A stretch of DNA of 64,000 nt from Leptospira terpstrae serovar Hualin str. LT 11-33 = ATCC 700639 (GTDB taxonomy: Bacteria > Spirochaetota > Leptospiria > Leptospirales > Leptospiraceae): positions 124,001-188,000 of the forward strand of contig NZ_AOGW02000010.1 in assembly GCF_000332495.1 (NCBI RefSeq), in the 5' to 3' direction. Positions within the stretch are counted from its first letter, which is position 1, and each line of letters starts with the position of its first letter. Positions 27,521 through 36,728 of the stretch are shown here, piece by piece. The translations under genes were made by a program, and so were the position numbers. The notes under the pieces were generated by a model that had not been told where the DNA came from, did not search any database, and saw only the letters and a program-made list of their open reading frames with translations.

Positions 27521-28357
27521 ATGAATATATTTGCTGGCTTTGGAAAATTAGGATTTGTAGTGTTAAAAGAGCTACTAGGTAATGGGTATAAGTTTGATTT
27601 GATACTTACCCATAAAGATGGCTCGGAAGAATCAGTGGATTTATTGTGTTCCAAAAGTAGCATCGGCTTTTCTTATTCAGATTTGCGAACTGATATTCAA
27701 CTTTTAAATGAGTTAAAGAAAGATAAAATAAATTTTCTGATCAGTGTAAACTACCGATATATTATCCCAAAAACAATTCTAGATAATTCCACTTATCCAT
27801 TGAATATCCATGGATCAATACTCCCAAAATATCGAGGAAGGACTCCACATGTATGGGCAATTATCAACGGAGAATCCAGAACTGGTATAACTTGCCATAT
27901 AATGGAAGAGACAGTTGATACCGGAGACATATACCACCAAATAGAAGTGGAGATAGCCGATAACGATACTGGAAATGATATCATACAGAAATTTAAAGAA
28001 ATTTATCCTATCTGTCTAACTGAATCTTTAAAAAAAATTCACCAAGGTATCAAACCTATACCACAAGTTGAAGCTGACGCTACTTATTTTGGAAAACGTA
28101 TTCCTGAAATGGGTTATTTAGATTTTACTAAAGATAAAAAATCTTTAATAAATTTTATTCGTGCACAATCAAAACCATATCCCGGCGCTTATTGTTATCT
28201 AGCAGATGGTCGAAAACTAATCGTTCATAAAGCAGAGGCTTTAGATTTACCTAAACCAATGTTAAATTCGGTTGGATTAATTGTTAAAGAAAATGATCAA
28301 ATGTATACAAGTGTGAAAGATGGGTTCTTGGCTTTCACCGAGTTTGAAATAAGTTAG
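27521..28357 (+). CDS. Sugar N-formyltransferase-like protein in pseudaminic acid module
   Basis: The 278-residue protein belongs to the methionyl-tRNA formyltransferase superfamily. It has the catalytic triad Asn95, His97 and Asp133 (NIHGSILPKYRG, VDTGDI), with the same spacing as N106/H108/D144 of E. coli Fmt. The C-terminal part is short and lacks the full tRNA-binding domain, as in sugar formyltransferases that use 10-formyltetrahydrofolate. It sits between pseG and pseI, where an N-acyltransferase (PseH) is needed. The inferred role is N-formylation of the 4-amino group of the PseC product, leading to a 7-N-formyl pseudaminic acid. Confidence 0.8.
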   Translation: MNIFAGFGKLGFVVLKELLGNGYKFDLILTHKDGSEESVDLLCSKSSIGFSYSDLRTDIQLLNELKKDKINFLISVNYRYIIPKTILDNSTYPLNIHGSILPKYRGRTPHVWAIINGESRTGITCHIMEETVDTGDIYHQIEVEIADNDTGNDIIQKFKEIYPICLTESLKKIHQGIKPIPQVEADATYFGKRIPEMGYLDFTKDKKSLINFIRAQSKPYPGAYCYLADGRKLIVHKAEALDLPKPMLNSVGLIVKENDQMYTSVKDGFLAFTEFEIS

Positions 28358-28617
28358 AATTGTGATATTTATACCAATTGATAGAATATTCCTATAGAGA
28401 TCATTATATCATTTCAGAGATACCCTAGTAAATATTCTTAAAAACCGACTTTTAATTAGTCAATACAGCAAAAATTAGAATATTAAGAAATAAATTTATG
28501 GAAATAGAAAATATTGGGAAATGGATATAAATGTAAGAATCATTCACCTTGTTGGATGCTGAATCAGATCAGGATCAAATAACCGACGAGCTCTGGATGA
28601 AACATTTTTAAAAACAT
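28358..28617 (+). other. 260-bp AT-rich gap before pseI
   Basis: There is no complete gene. The stretch 28530-28617 is less AT-rich and has short open frames (…LDAESDQDQITDELW…), which could be the tail of a decayed gene. No homology is claimed. An internal promoter for pseI could lie here, but no convincing -35/-10 pair was seen. Confidence 0.2.
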
Positions 28618-29664
28618 ATGATAAAAATTGCAAACATAGAAATTTCAAGATCAAATAAACCTTTCATCATTGCGGAGATGTCAGGGAATCATAATCACTC
28701 CCTTGAGCGAGCTTTCGAGATTGTTGATGCTGCGGCAGAGTCAGGTGCCCATGCACTCAAATTGCAAACTTACACAGCAGACACGATTACGATTGATAAA
28801 TCAGATGGTGATTTTTTTATTTCTGATCCCAAAAGTCTATGGAAAGGGGAATCACTCTATAACCTTTATAAGCAAGCATACACTCCTTGGGAATGGCACA
28901 AACCTATTATGGATAGGTGCAAAGAGAAGGGGCTACTTTGTTTTAGTAGTCCTTTTGACTTTACTGCTGTAGATTTTTTAGAAGATTTAAACGTACCTGC
29001 GTATAAAATTGCTTCTTTTGAAAATATCGATATTCCATTGATAAAGAAAGTAGCAAGCACTGGTAAACCAATTATAGTTTCCACAGGAATGGCAACAGTC
29101 CAAGAAATTGCAGAAGCAGTAGATGCAATAGTCAGTACGGGGAATAAACAATTCATACTTTTGAAATGCACAAGTACATACCCAGCAACTCCTGAAACTA
29201 CGAATATACATTCCATTCCTCATATGCGTGAATTGTTTGGATGCGAAATTGGCCTCTCGGATCACACCATGGGGATTGGGGTCGCTGTTGCAAGTGTTGC
29301 ATTGGGTGCAACTGTGATCGAAAAACATTTTACTCTTAGAAGAGCAGATGGAGGGGTTGATTCTACATTCTCGATGGAACCTGAAGAAATGAAGGCCTTG
29401 GTAACAGAATCGGAAAGGGCCTGGCAGGGATTGGGTAAGATTAGTTATGGTCCAACAGAGAAAGAAAAAGCATCACTAGTTTTTCGAAGATCATTGTATG
29501 TAGTTGAAGACATGAAGGCCGGCGAACTGGTTACAGAAAAGAATGTGAGAAGTATTCGTCCGGGTTATGGTATGCCACCGAAGTTTTTTGATTTTGTGAT
29601 TGGGAAGAGGATCAATCGGGATGTTAAGAGAGGAACAGGACTGAGTTGGGAGATGTTAGGTTGA
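28618..29664 (+). CDS. pseI: Pseudaminic acid synthase
   Basis: PseI condenses the PseG product with phosphoenolpyruvate to give pseudaminic acid. It has 348 residues. The N-terminal NeuB barrel shows IIAEMSGNHNHSLERA and LKLQTYTADTITI, typical of PseI and not of NeuB. The C-terminal SAF/antifreeze-like domain covers about 290-346 (RRSLYVVEDMKAGE). It ends with a TTGA overlap into the following glycosyltransferase gene. Confidence 0.93.
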   Translation: MIKIANIEISRSNKPFIIAEMSGNHNHSLERAFEIVDAAAESGAHALKLQTYTADTITIDKSDGDFFISDPKSLWKGESLYNLYKQAYTPWEWHKPIMDRCKEKGLLCFSSPFDFTAVDFLEDLNVPAYKIASFENIDIPLIKKVASTGKPIIVSTGMATVQEIAEAVDAIVSTGNKQFILLKCTSTYPATPETTNIHSIPHMRELFGCEIGLSDHTMGIGVAVASVALGATVIEKHFTLRRADGGVDSTFSMEPEEMKALVTESERAWQGLGKISYGPTEKEKASLVFRRSLYVVEDMKAGELVTEKNVRSIRPGYGMPPKFFDFVIGKRINRDVKRGTGLSWEMLG

Positions 29665-31457
29665 AAATTTTAATTTTTTCTCCTTTTTCAGCAATTTGGA
29701 CACATGCTTTCCCGGAGGCAAGTATTGCGGATGCCTTGATCCAAGAAGGAAATGAAGTCTTGTATGTTCATTGTGATCGAATATTTTCTGAATATTGTGT
29801 TGCCATGAGTGCTCATGGATTGAATCACTTTTCAGATAAATCAGAAAAACAAGCAGTTTGTGATAAATGTAATGAGTTACGAGATGGGTTAAACACTCGA
29901 TTCAGGTTTGCTAGTAGAACGATTGAATCTTATTTAACTTCTAAAGATAATACCACTATCGATGATATAATAAACTCGTTATCTTATCAGTCGTTTGAAT
30001 CATATAATTTGAATGATATTCCGATAGGGAAAATTGCCCTTTATGATGTTCTACTCCATTATAAAAAAAGTGATTTGAATTTTAGTGAAAAGGAATGGGC
30101 GAGTTACAGAATAAATTTTAAAAATACCCTGTATAGTTATTTTGCATCTTCAAATATTATTGAAAGAGAGAAACCAGACAGGATACTAATCTACAATACT
30201 TTGTATTCTGTAAACCAAGCTTTAAAAGTCCTTGGAAATCAAAAAGGGATTCCTGTATATTTTCTTCATGCCGGTGAAAATTTGTCTAACCGCTTATCAA
30301 CTATGATTGTTTCGTTGAATAGCACTTTTGATTACAGGAGAGAATTGATTTCTAAGTGGAATCAATTCAAAAATTCTACGTGCACAGAAGTAGAGGCAAA
30401 TTCAGTAAAAAATCACTTCCTAACACTCTTTCAAGGTAAACATTTTTTAGCATATTCTTCCGCAGTCCAATCAACAATTTCTATTAGAGAATTTTTTAAG
30501 ATATCACCAGAAAAAAAAGTAATAGTCGCTACAATGAGTAGTTATGATGAAAGATTCGCTGGAGAGTCTATCGGAGAATTAAGAAAATCGAATTCTTTAA
30601 TATTTGATTCACAAATCGAATGGATTTCAGAGTTAATAAAGTATTTTAATAACAATCCTCAGCTTTTTTTAATTATTAGAGTTCATCCGAGAGAATTTCC
30701 GAACAAAAGGGACGGGGTCCGGTCGAAGCATTCACTTGAATTAGAAAAAATATTTAAAGAAATTCCTGTTAATACTGCAATCAATTGGCCAACTGACAAC
30801 CTTTCTATATATGATCTAGCTAAAGAAACAGACCTGTTTTTAAATGCTTGGTCAAGTGTAGGTGAAGAGATGAGTTTGTTCGGTATACCGGTATTAATTT
30901 ATTCTCCCGAGCTTATACTATATCCCGCTGATATAAATTATGTGGCTGAAAGCAAGGCTGACTATTTTGAAAAACTGAATCTTGCCCTAAACGATGGTTT
31001 GAATTTTGAAAACACTAAAAAGGCTTTTCGCTGGTACGCATTGAAACTTTATAAATCAGTTTTTAAAATCTCTGATGAGTTCCATTACCATGAGGATTTT
31101 TCTCTAAGAAAAGGTGGTTTTTTTAAAAAGTTAAAAACAAGATTCATCCTTAAGAAATCAGAATTTAATGGAATGGTAAGTAGAATATTTAGAAGAAAAT
31201 ACTTCCATTATTCTTATGATTTAAGTTCGTACAGACGAATGAATGATTCGAAAGAGATATCGTTACTAATCAGGAATAAATATAGTTCAAAATTGGATTT
31301 GTATAGAAAAGTGGACTTGGAAGAGAATGAGCATGAAGAAATTGAGATTAGAAGGACAATGAATAAAATCTTATCTGCTTTATTTAATCTTCCTTTTGAG
31401 AAAGAGAAGAGCCTGTATAAATTTTGGACTAAAAATAGTGAAGGTAGGCAGAGTTAA
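29661..31457 (+). CDS. Putative GT-B glycosyltransferase, candidate pseudaminyltransferase
   Basis: Starting at TTG 29661 the protein has 598 residues and begins directly with a Rossmann strand (KILIFSPFSAIWTHAFPEA). GGGAG lies 8 nt upstream and the start overlaps the pseI stop. An in-frame TTG at 29646 is less likely. The N-terminal half has a CDKC pair. The C-terminal half has the GT-B features LIIRVHPREFPN and NAWSSVGEEMSLFGIPVL, seen in capsule-synthesis (KDO or sialic acid type) transferases. Being coupled to pseI, it is a reasonable candidate for moving Pse from CMP-Pse onto the growing chain. Family and donor are inferred. Confidence 0.6.
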   Translation: MKILIFSPFSAIWTHAFPEASIADALIQEGNEVLYVHCDRIFSEYCVAMSAHGLNHFSDKSEKQAVCDKCNELRDGLNTRFRFASRTIESYLTSKDNTTIDDIINSLSYQSFESYNLNDIPIGKIALYDVLLHYKKSDLNFSEKEWASYRINFKNTLYSYFASSNIIEREKPDRILIYNTLYSVNQALKVLGNQKGIPVYFLHAGENLSNRLSTMIVSLNSTFDYRRELISKWNQFKNSTCTEVEANSVKNHFLTLFQGKHFLAYSSAVQSTISIREFFKISPEKKVIVATMSSYDERFAGESIGELRKSNSLIFDSQIEWISELIKYFNNNPQLFLIIRVHPREFPNKRDGVRSKHSLELEKIFKEIPVNTAINWPTDNLSIYDLAKETDLFLNAWSSVGEEMSLFGIPVLIYSPELILYPADINYVAESKADYFEKLNLALNDGLNFENTKKAFRWYALKLYKSVFKISDEFHYHEDFSLRKGGFFKKLKTRFILKKSEFNGMVSRIFRRKYFHYSYDLSSYRRMNDSKEISLLIRNKYSSKLDLYRKVDLEENEHEEIEIRRTMNKILSALFNLPFEKEKSLYKFWTKNSEGRQS

Positions 31458-31460
31458 GAA

Positions 31461-32489
31461 ATGTTTCAAACACTAAGAAAAAAAATAAGTGTTCTACGTA
31501 AGTTTGCTGAGATAAGAAGAGGTTTTGTTGAATTTGAAAAAACTGGAAACACACCTCCCGAAGCTTATTCTCAAATGATCAACCTTTTTTGCGAAACAAA
31601 AGGTTATTCGAATGATCTTATTCATCAAATTATAAAAACTCCGAAAAGAAGATTCCCTTCAGCAAGTGGAATATTGGGAAATTATACCAATGAGGATATT
31701 GGAAAAATCACTAGCACATTGAAGGAAAAAGGATACTATATTTTTGAACAGGGGATAAGCGATGAAATTGGTAATTATCTTCTTGAGTTGGGTTGTAATA
31801 CAGACCTCGCTCAGCGGCCATTAGATTCTGAAGGATATAAAGATAAAATAGTATATTCGAAATTTAATCCAACTTTAGTCCCAAAAACTATTCGTTATGA
31901 TTTTGATGAACAAATGTTAATCAATGATCCGATTATTCAAAAAATCATGACAGATTTTTCTGTTCTAAGTGTGGCACAAAGTTACTTGGGTTGTTTGCCA
32001 AAGGCTGATGTAACTGGGATGTGGTGGCATACTGATTATTCCAAAGAACCGAACGCTGAAGCTGCGACTATGTGGCACTTTGATATGGATAGAGTGAAGT
32101 GGTTGAAATTCTTTTTTTACCTTACAGATGTTACGCCGGATACGGGACCACATTGTTTTATCGAAGGTTCTCATAGAACCAATGGTATTCCGAAACATTT
32201 ATTGAAACATGGGTATGCAAGACTAACGGATAAGGATATAGAGGATTATTATCCTAAAGAAAAATATATTGAATACAATGCAAAAAGGTTTACAGTTATT
32301 GCAGAAGATACAAGGGGATTGCATAAAGGAAAAGCTGTTACTAAAGGTAGCCGTTTGATTTTTCAAACACAATATAGTGACCATCTTTTTGGAGGAACTT
32401 ATTCGTCGAAAAAAATAGTTAGATTTGCCAATCCGAATATTGAAGAGTTTATTAAATCAAATAAGGATATTTATGAGAGATTCTTATGA
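31461..32489 (+). CDS. PhyH-like Fe(II)/2-oxoglutarate dioxygenase
   Basis: This 342-residue protein resembles phytanoyl-CoA dioxygenases. Iron ligands would be His206 and Asp208 (WHFDMD) and His288 (RGLHKG). The Arg of KGSRLIFQTQYS a few residues later would bind 2-oxoglutarate. DTGPHCFIEGSHR is the typical strand between them. Such enzymes hydroxylate or otherwise oxidise small molecules. In this setting the substrate could be a sugar or nucleotide sugar, but nothing in the sequence fixes it. It starts 3 bp after the preceding glycosyltransferase gene. Confidence 0.7.
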   Translation: MFQTLRKKISVLRKFAEIRRGFVEFEKTGNTPPEAYSQMINLFCETKGYSNDLIHQIIKTPKRRFPSASGILGNYTNEDIGKITSTLKEKGYYIFEQGISDEIGNYLLELGCNTDLAQRPLDSEGYKDKIVYSKFNPTLVPKTIRYDFDEQMLINDPIIQKIMTDFSVLSVAQSYLGCLPKADVTGMWWHTDYSKEPNAEAATMWHFDMDRVKWLKFFFYLTDVTPDTGPHCFIEGSHRTNGIPKHLLKHGYARLTDKDIEDYYPKEKYIEYNAKRFTVIAEDTRGLHKGKAVTKGSRLIFQTQYSDHLFGGTYSSKKIVRFANPNIEEFIKSNKDIYERFL

Positions 32490-32507
32490 ATAAAGGATTT
32501 TATTAAT

Positions 32508-33281
32508 TTGAAAGCAGTCATTTTAGCAGGTGGTCTTGGTACAAGGATCTCCGAAGAAACCCATATAAAACCCAAGCCCATGATTGAAATCGGGGGTAAA
32601 CCTATTCTTTGGCACATTATGAAAATGTTTTCTCATTTCGGAGTTAATGATTTCATTATTTGTTGTGGTTATAAAGGCTATATAATTAAAGAATATTTTG
32701 CTAATTATTTTTTACACATGTCGGATGTTACATTTGATATGAGCAATAACAAGATGGAAGTTCATGAACAAAATGCAGAACCCTGGAAAGTAACTCTTGT
32801 TGATACGGGTGAAAGTACCTTAACGGGAGGACGTCTCAAAAGAGTCGCAAAGTATCTGCAAAATGAAAAAGCATTTTGTTTCACTTATGGTGACGGAGTA
32901 TCCAATATCGATATTAAAAAGGAAATAGAATTTCACTTTGGACATGGAAAATTGGCCACTGTTGCTGCAGTTCAACCGCCTGGTAGGTATGGCTCTTTGT
33001 CCATGACAGGTGATTTAGTTGATGGGTTTGTAGAGAAACCGAAAGGGGATGGTGGTTTTATTAATGGAGGCTTTTTTGTCCTTTCTCCAAAAGTTATTGA
33101 TTTCATATCTGGAGATGAAAGTAGCTGGGAAGGGGATCCTCTCGAAAAAATTGCCAAAAATCGGGAGCTGATGGCCTTTCAACATTCTGGTTTTTGGCAG
33201 CCTATGGATACTCTTCGGGATAAAAATCATCTGGAAGAACTTTGGAATTCGGGAAAAGCTCCTTGGAAATTATGGGATTAG
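32508..33281 (+). CDS. rfbF: Glucose-1-phosphate cytidylyltransferase
   Basis: RfbF makes CDP-glucose from CTP and glucose-1-phosphate. It has 257 residues, [19 protein letters not shown] at the N-terminus, [11 protein letters not shown] for metal binding and [15 protein letters not shown] near the end. The start is TTG. Its last 10 bp overlap the ATG of rfbG, so the two are coupled. Confidence 0.94.
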   Translation: MKAVILAGGLGTRISEETHIKPKPMIEIGGKPILWHIMKMFSHFGVNDFIICCGYKGYIIKEYFANYFLHMSDVTFDMSNNKMEVHEQNAEPWKVTLVDTGESTLTGGRLKRVAKYLQNEKAFCFTYGDGVSNIDIKKEIEFHFGHGKLATVAAVQPPGRYGSLSMTGDLVDGFVEKPKGDGGFINGGFFVLSPKVIDFISGDESSWEGDPLEKIAKNRELMAFQHSGFWQPMDTLRDKNHLEELWNSGKAPWKLWD

Positions 33282-34336
33282 AGAATTATTTTTGGAAGGG
33301 AAAATCTGTTTTTTTAACAGGTCACACTGGATTTAAAGGATCTTGGCTTGCTTTATGGCTAAGTTCTTTAGGTGCAAATGTTCATGGGTATTCACTAAAC
33401 TCACCAACTAATCCTAATTTGTTTTCGGTAATAGGTGTCGAACCATTGTTGGCATCTCATACTATTGGAGATGTTCGTGATTACGAAAAACTTTCCAAAA
33501 AATTAAAACAAACTCAAGCTGAGATCATCATTCATATGGCAGCACAACCATTGGTGCGTAAATCCTATGCTGATCCAATCGAGACTTATTCTACAAATGT
33601 GATGGGAACAGTGAATGTCTTAGAATCCGTTCGACATTCAGAGTCCGTAAAAGCTGTTGTTAATATTACTACTGATAAGTGTTATGAAAATCAGGAATGG
33701 GTTTGGGCTTATAGAGAAAATGAACCCATGGGCGGATATGATCCTTATTCCAATAGTAAAGGATGTTCTGAATTAGTGACTTCGGCATACCGAAATTCCT
33801 TCTTTTTGACGCAAGAAATTCGCTTAGCAAGTGCTAGGGCAGGAAATGTAATCGGCGGCGGTGATTGGTCGGAAGATCGATTAGTTCCAGATATCCTTGC
33901 ATCAATTCTAAATCAGAAAATTGTGAAAATAAGAAATCCTAATGCGATTCGTCCTTGGCAACATGTATTAGAACCTCTTTCCGGTTACCTTTGTCTGGCA
34001 GAAAAATTGTATAAGGATGAAGGACAAAAATATTCAGGAGGTTGGAATTTTGGTCCTAAGGAAGATGATGCAAAACCAGTTTCATGGATTGTTGATCGAT
34101 TAACTAAACAAATGGGTAAGGAAGATGCATGGGAAGTTGACGTTAGTCCGAAACTTCATGAAGCTAACTATTTGAAATTAGATTGTTCGAAAGCAAAACA
34201 CCATCTGAACTGGGAACCTCGATGGAGTTTAAGTAATGCTATTGAAAAAATTGCAGAGTGGTATGAAGCTTATCAAAAGAATGCAGATATGCGAGAAATT
34301 TGTTTAAACCAAATTTCGGAATACCAAAAGACTTAG
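33272..34336 (+). CDS. rfbG: CDP-glucose 4,6-dehydratase
   Basis: RfbG converts CDP-glucose to CDP-4-dehydro-6-deoxy-D-glucose. The start at 33272 gives 354 residues, the family's usual length; an upstream ATG at 33242 lies within rfbF. Features are [25 protein letters not shown] and catalytic Y159/K163 (YSNSK). The usual next enzyme RfbH (3-dehydrase, for 3,6-dideoxyhexoses) is absent. The intermediate probably keeps its 3-hydroxyl and goes to the epimerase and C-methyltransferase encoded downstream. Confidence 0.94.
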   Translation: MGLENYFWKGKSVFLTGHTGFKGSWLALWLSSLGANVHGYSLNSPTNPNLFSVIGVEPLLASHTIGDVRDYEKLSKKLKQTQAEIIIHMAAQPLVRKSYADPIETYSTNVMGTVNVLESVRHSESVKAVVNITTDKCYENQEWVWAYRENEPMGGYDPYSNSKGCSELVTSAYRNSFFLTQEIRLASARAGNVIGGGDWSEDRLVPDILASILNQKIVKIRNPNAIRPWQHVLEPLSGYLCLAEKLYKDEGQKYSGGWNFGPKEDDAKPVSWIVDRLTKQMGKEDAWEVDVSPKLHEANYLKLDCSKAKHHLNWEPRWSLSNAIEKIAEWYEAYQKNADMREICLNQISEYQKT

Positions 34337-34399
34337 GAATGATTCTGTATTATATAAGACCCCTTTAAGTATGCCAACTCAATTGTTTTTTTGACATAC

Positions 34400-34421
34400 A
34401 GCCAACATTTGGTTGCTTTTT
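34400..34421 (+). terminator. Weak intrinsic-terminator-like hairpin or attenuator
   Basis: AGC(C)AAC at 34400-34406 pairs, with one bulged base, with GTTGCT at 34412-34417 around ATTTG. Five Ts follow (34417-34421). A perfect -35-like TTGACA sits just before it (34391-34396) but has no good -10 at normal spacing. In a long operon this might be a partial stop or the border of a sub-operon. Confidence 0.3.
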
Positions 34422-34492
34422 GTTAGTGTCTCAAAAAATACTAGTAAATTATAAATGTATAATTGCAAAAATAATCTAAAAGGTTATACCTC

Positions 34493-36319
34493 TTGAACAT
34501 CTTGGGAATTTCCTGTTTCTATCACGATAGTGCCGCGGCTATTTTAAAAAATGGCGAGGTTGTAGCTGCGGCCCAAGAGGAGAGATTTACACGAAAAAGG
34601 CATGATGCCAACTTTCCTTTGCGTTCTATCGAGTATTGTTTACAGACTGCTAACTTGAAAGTTAGCGATTTAGATTATGTTGCTTTTTATGATAAACCTT
34701 TTTTAAAGTTCGAGAGAATCATAGAATCTGCGTTGAGTGTTGCTCCCAAGGGGCTTCCCACTTTTATGAAGGCAATTCCGATTTGGATGAGCCAAAAATT
34801 ATTCGCAGGTGAAGAGATCAAAAAACAGCTCGGAAAAAAAGAATTCAAAGGAAAACTAATTTTTCCAGAGCACCACGAATCCCATGCTGCTTCTGCTTTT
34901 TTCCCGTCACCTTTTCTAGATGCAGCTTTTCTTACTGTAGATGGAGTAGGTGAGTGGACAACTACGAGTTATGGTGTTGGTCGCGATAATCGAATTGAAA
35001 TTTTAAGTGACATTAAGTTTCCTCATTCCCTTGGGCTACTTTATTCTGCCATCACCTATTACACTGGTTTTAAAGTTAATTCAGGTGAATATAAAGTGAT
35101 GGGACTTGCGCCCTATGGTGAGCCTAAATATGTAAATCTAATTTTAGATAACCTAATCGACTTAAAGGAAGATGGCTCTTACAAAATCAATTTAGAATAC
35201 TTTGACTACGTTGGTGGCGACCGAATGACAAACAAAAAGTTTGATAAACTTTTTGGAGCTCCTCCTCGTAAGCCAGAATCGAAATTATCTCAAAGAGAAA
35301 TGGATTTAGCTCGTTCCGTTCAGGAAGTAATTGAAATTGCTCTTCTGAAAATGGCAAATCATGTTCACAAGACTACTGGAATGAGGCACCTATGTCTATC
35401 TGGTGGTGTGGCTCTAAATTGCGTAGCTAATGGAAAAATTCTTAGAGAAGGTCCTTTTGACGATATTTGGATTCAACCAGCGAGTGGAGATGCTGGCTCC
35501 GCGTTGGGTGCTGCCCTCATAACTCATTTTCATGTAAACAATGCTCCACGAAAAGGAACAAATTTTGCGAAAATGCAAAAGGCGTCTTATTTGGGACCAG
35601 AATATAGTGAAGAGTATATTGAAAACTATTTTAAGACCAATAATATTCCCTATGAAAAAGTTCCCCGATCGAATGTGGCTGAGCGAACCGCAAAAGTTCT
35701 CGCAGATGAGAAGATCGTTGGTTGGTTTCAGGGTAGAATGGAATTTGGTCCGCGTGCGTTAGGTGCTCGTTCGATCATTGGAGACCCTCGATCGAAAAAC
35801 ATGCAGTCGATAATGAATTTGAAAATTAAATTTAGAGAATCATTCCGACCATTTGCTCCTTCAGTGTTAAGAGAAGATGTTTCTAAATATTTTGAGCATG
35901 AAGGAGACTCTCCTTATATGCTGATAGTTGCTCCAGTGAAAGATTCTATACGAATTAAGATGAATTCAGAGCAAGAAAAACTATTTGGAATTGAAAAATT
36001 AAACGTTCCTAGATCAACACTCCCATCAATTACTCATGTTGATTATTCAGCCCGTATACAAACAGTTAGTCGCGAAGACCATGCGATGTATTATGACCTA
36101 ATTTCTGAATTTAAAAAAATTACGGACGTTGGGGTTGTTGTTAATACATCTTTTAATGTTAGGGGAGAGCCAATCGTCTGTACGCCTGAAGATGCTTACA
36201 GATGTTTTATGCGTACAAATATTGATTTTCTCGTAGTTGAGAATTTTATTTTGGATAAGACAAAACAACCTGAGTTAAAAAATGACACAGACTGGAAAAA
36301 TGAATTTGAGCTCGACTAA
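34493..36319 (+). CDS. NodU/CmcH-family carbamoyltransferase
   Basis: This O-carbamoyltransferase has 608 residues. The N-terminal ASKHA-type domain (GISCFYHDSAAAILKNG, EERFTRKRHD, PEHHESHAASAFF) makes carbamoyl-adenylate from carbamoyl phosphate and ATP. The C-terminal domain (GRMEFGPRALGARSIIGDPR) transfers the carbamoyl group to a hydroxyl. The start is TTG. The expected acceptor is a sugar of the O-antigen or its nucleotide precursor. It is followed at once by SxtJ and DUF5989 genes, a set often found with this enzyme family. Confidence 0.92.
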   Translation: MNILGISCFYHDSAAAILKNGEVVAAAQEERFTRKRHDANFPLRSIEYCLQTANLKVSDLDYVAFYDKPFLKFERIIESALSVAPKGLPTFMKAIPIWMSQKLFAGEEIKKQLGKKEFKGKLIFPEHHESHAASAFFPSPFLDAAFLTVDGVGEWTTTSYGVGRDNRIEILSDIKFPHSLGLLYSAITYYTGFKVNSGEYKVMGLAPYGEPKYVNLILDNLIDLKEDGSYKINLEYFDYVGGDRMTNKKFDKLFGAPPRKPESKLSQREMDLARSVQEVIEIALLKMANHVHKTTGMRHLCLSGGVALNCVANGKILREGPFDDIWIQPASGDAGSALGAALITHFHVNNAPRKGTNFAKMQKASYLGPEYSEEYIENYFKTNNIPYEKVPRSNVAERTAKVLADEKIVGWFQGRMEFGPRALGARSIIGDPRSKNMQSIMNLKIKFRESFRPFAPSVLREDVSKYFEHEGDSPYMLIVAPVKDSIRIKMNSEQEKLFGIEKLNVPRSTLPSITHVDYSARIQTVSREDHAMYYDLISEFKKITDVGVVVNTSFNVRGEPIVCTPEDAYRCFMRTNIDFLVVENFILDKTKQPELKNDTDWKNEFELD

Positions 36320-36320
36320 T

Positions 36321-36716
36321 ATGGGAGTTCAACAAAAAGAGCTTAAAACATTTTCGCTAGGTGGCGGAGTGTTATTATCTGCTTTGGCTGCTTTTTTTTA
36401 CTACAAAGGAAAAGTTGAGATTTCTTATGGGCTTGCAAGTTTGGGAGGAATCTTCCTTCTTGTTCGTCTCGTTAACTTCTTATGGATTAGACCGATTCAT
36501 ACTGCCTGGATGAAGTTTGCGCATATTCTCGGTATGGTTAATACTCGTATTATTTTGTTTATTGTGTTCGTTTTGACTGTTATACCCATTTCTCTTCTTT
36601 TAAGAATCTTTAGAAAGGATATTCTTAATAAAAATTTAGAGAAAGAAGCTGTTACATATTGGAATGATAGACCAAAACAAGAATTGAATATCAAACACTA
36701 CGAAAGACATTTTTAA
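36321..36716 (+). CDS. SxtJ family membrane protein
   Basis: This membrane protein of 131 residues has three or four hydrophobic segments (about 12-28, 35-50 and 75-98) and a basic, aromatic C-terminus (KHYERHF). It resembles SxtJ, a small protein of unknown function that accompanies carbamoyltransferases. The ATG at 36321, one base past the carbamoyltransferase stop, is preferred; in-frame ATGs at 36282 and 36300 would overlap that gene. Confidence 0.7.
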   Translation: MGVQQKELKTFSLGGGVLLSALAAFFYYKGKVEISYGLASLGGIFLLVRLVNFLWIRPIHTAWMKFAHILGMVNTRIILFIVFVLTVIPISLLLRIFRKDILNKNLEKEAVTYWNDRPKQELNIKHYERHF

Positions 36717-36728
36717 AAGGAATATTTT

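Noticed and set aside
28530..28617. Short frame reading IIHLVGC*IRSGSNNRRALDE, faintly like a sulfotransferase P-loop start
   Set aside because: It is interrupted by a stop, lacks any downstream sulfotransferase motif and is only about 25 codons; a chance match is more likely.
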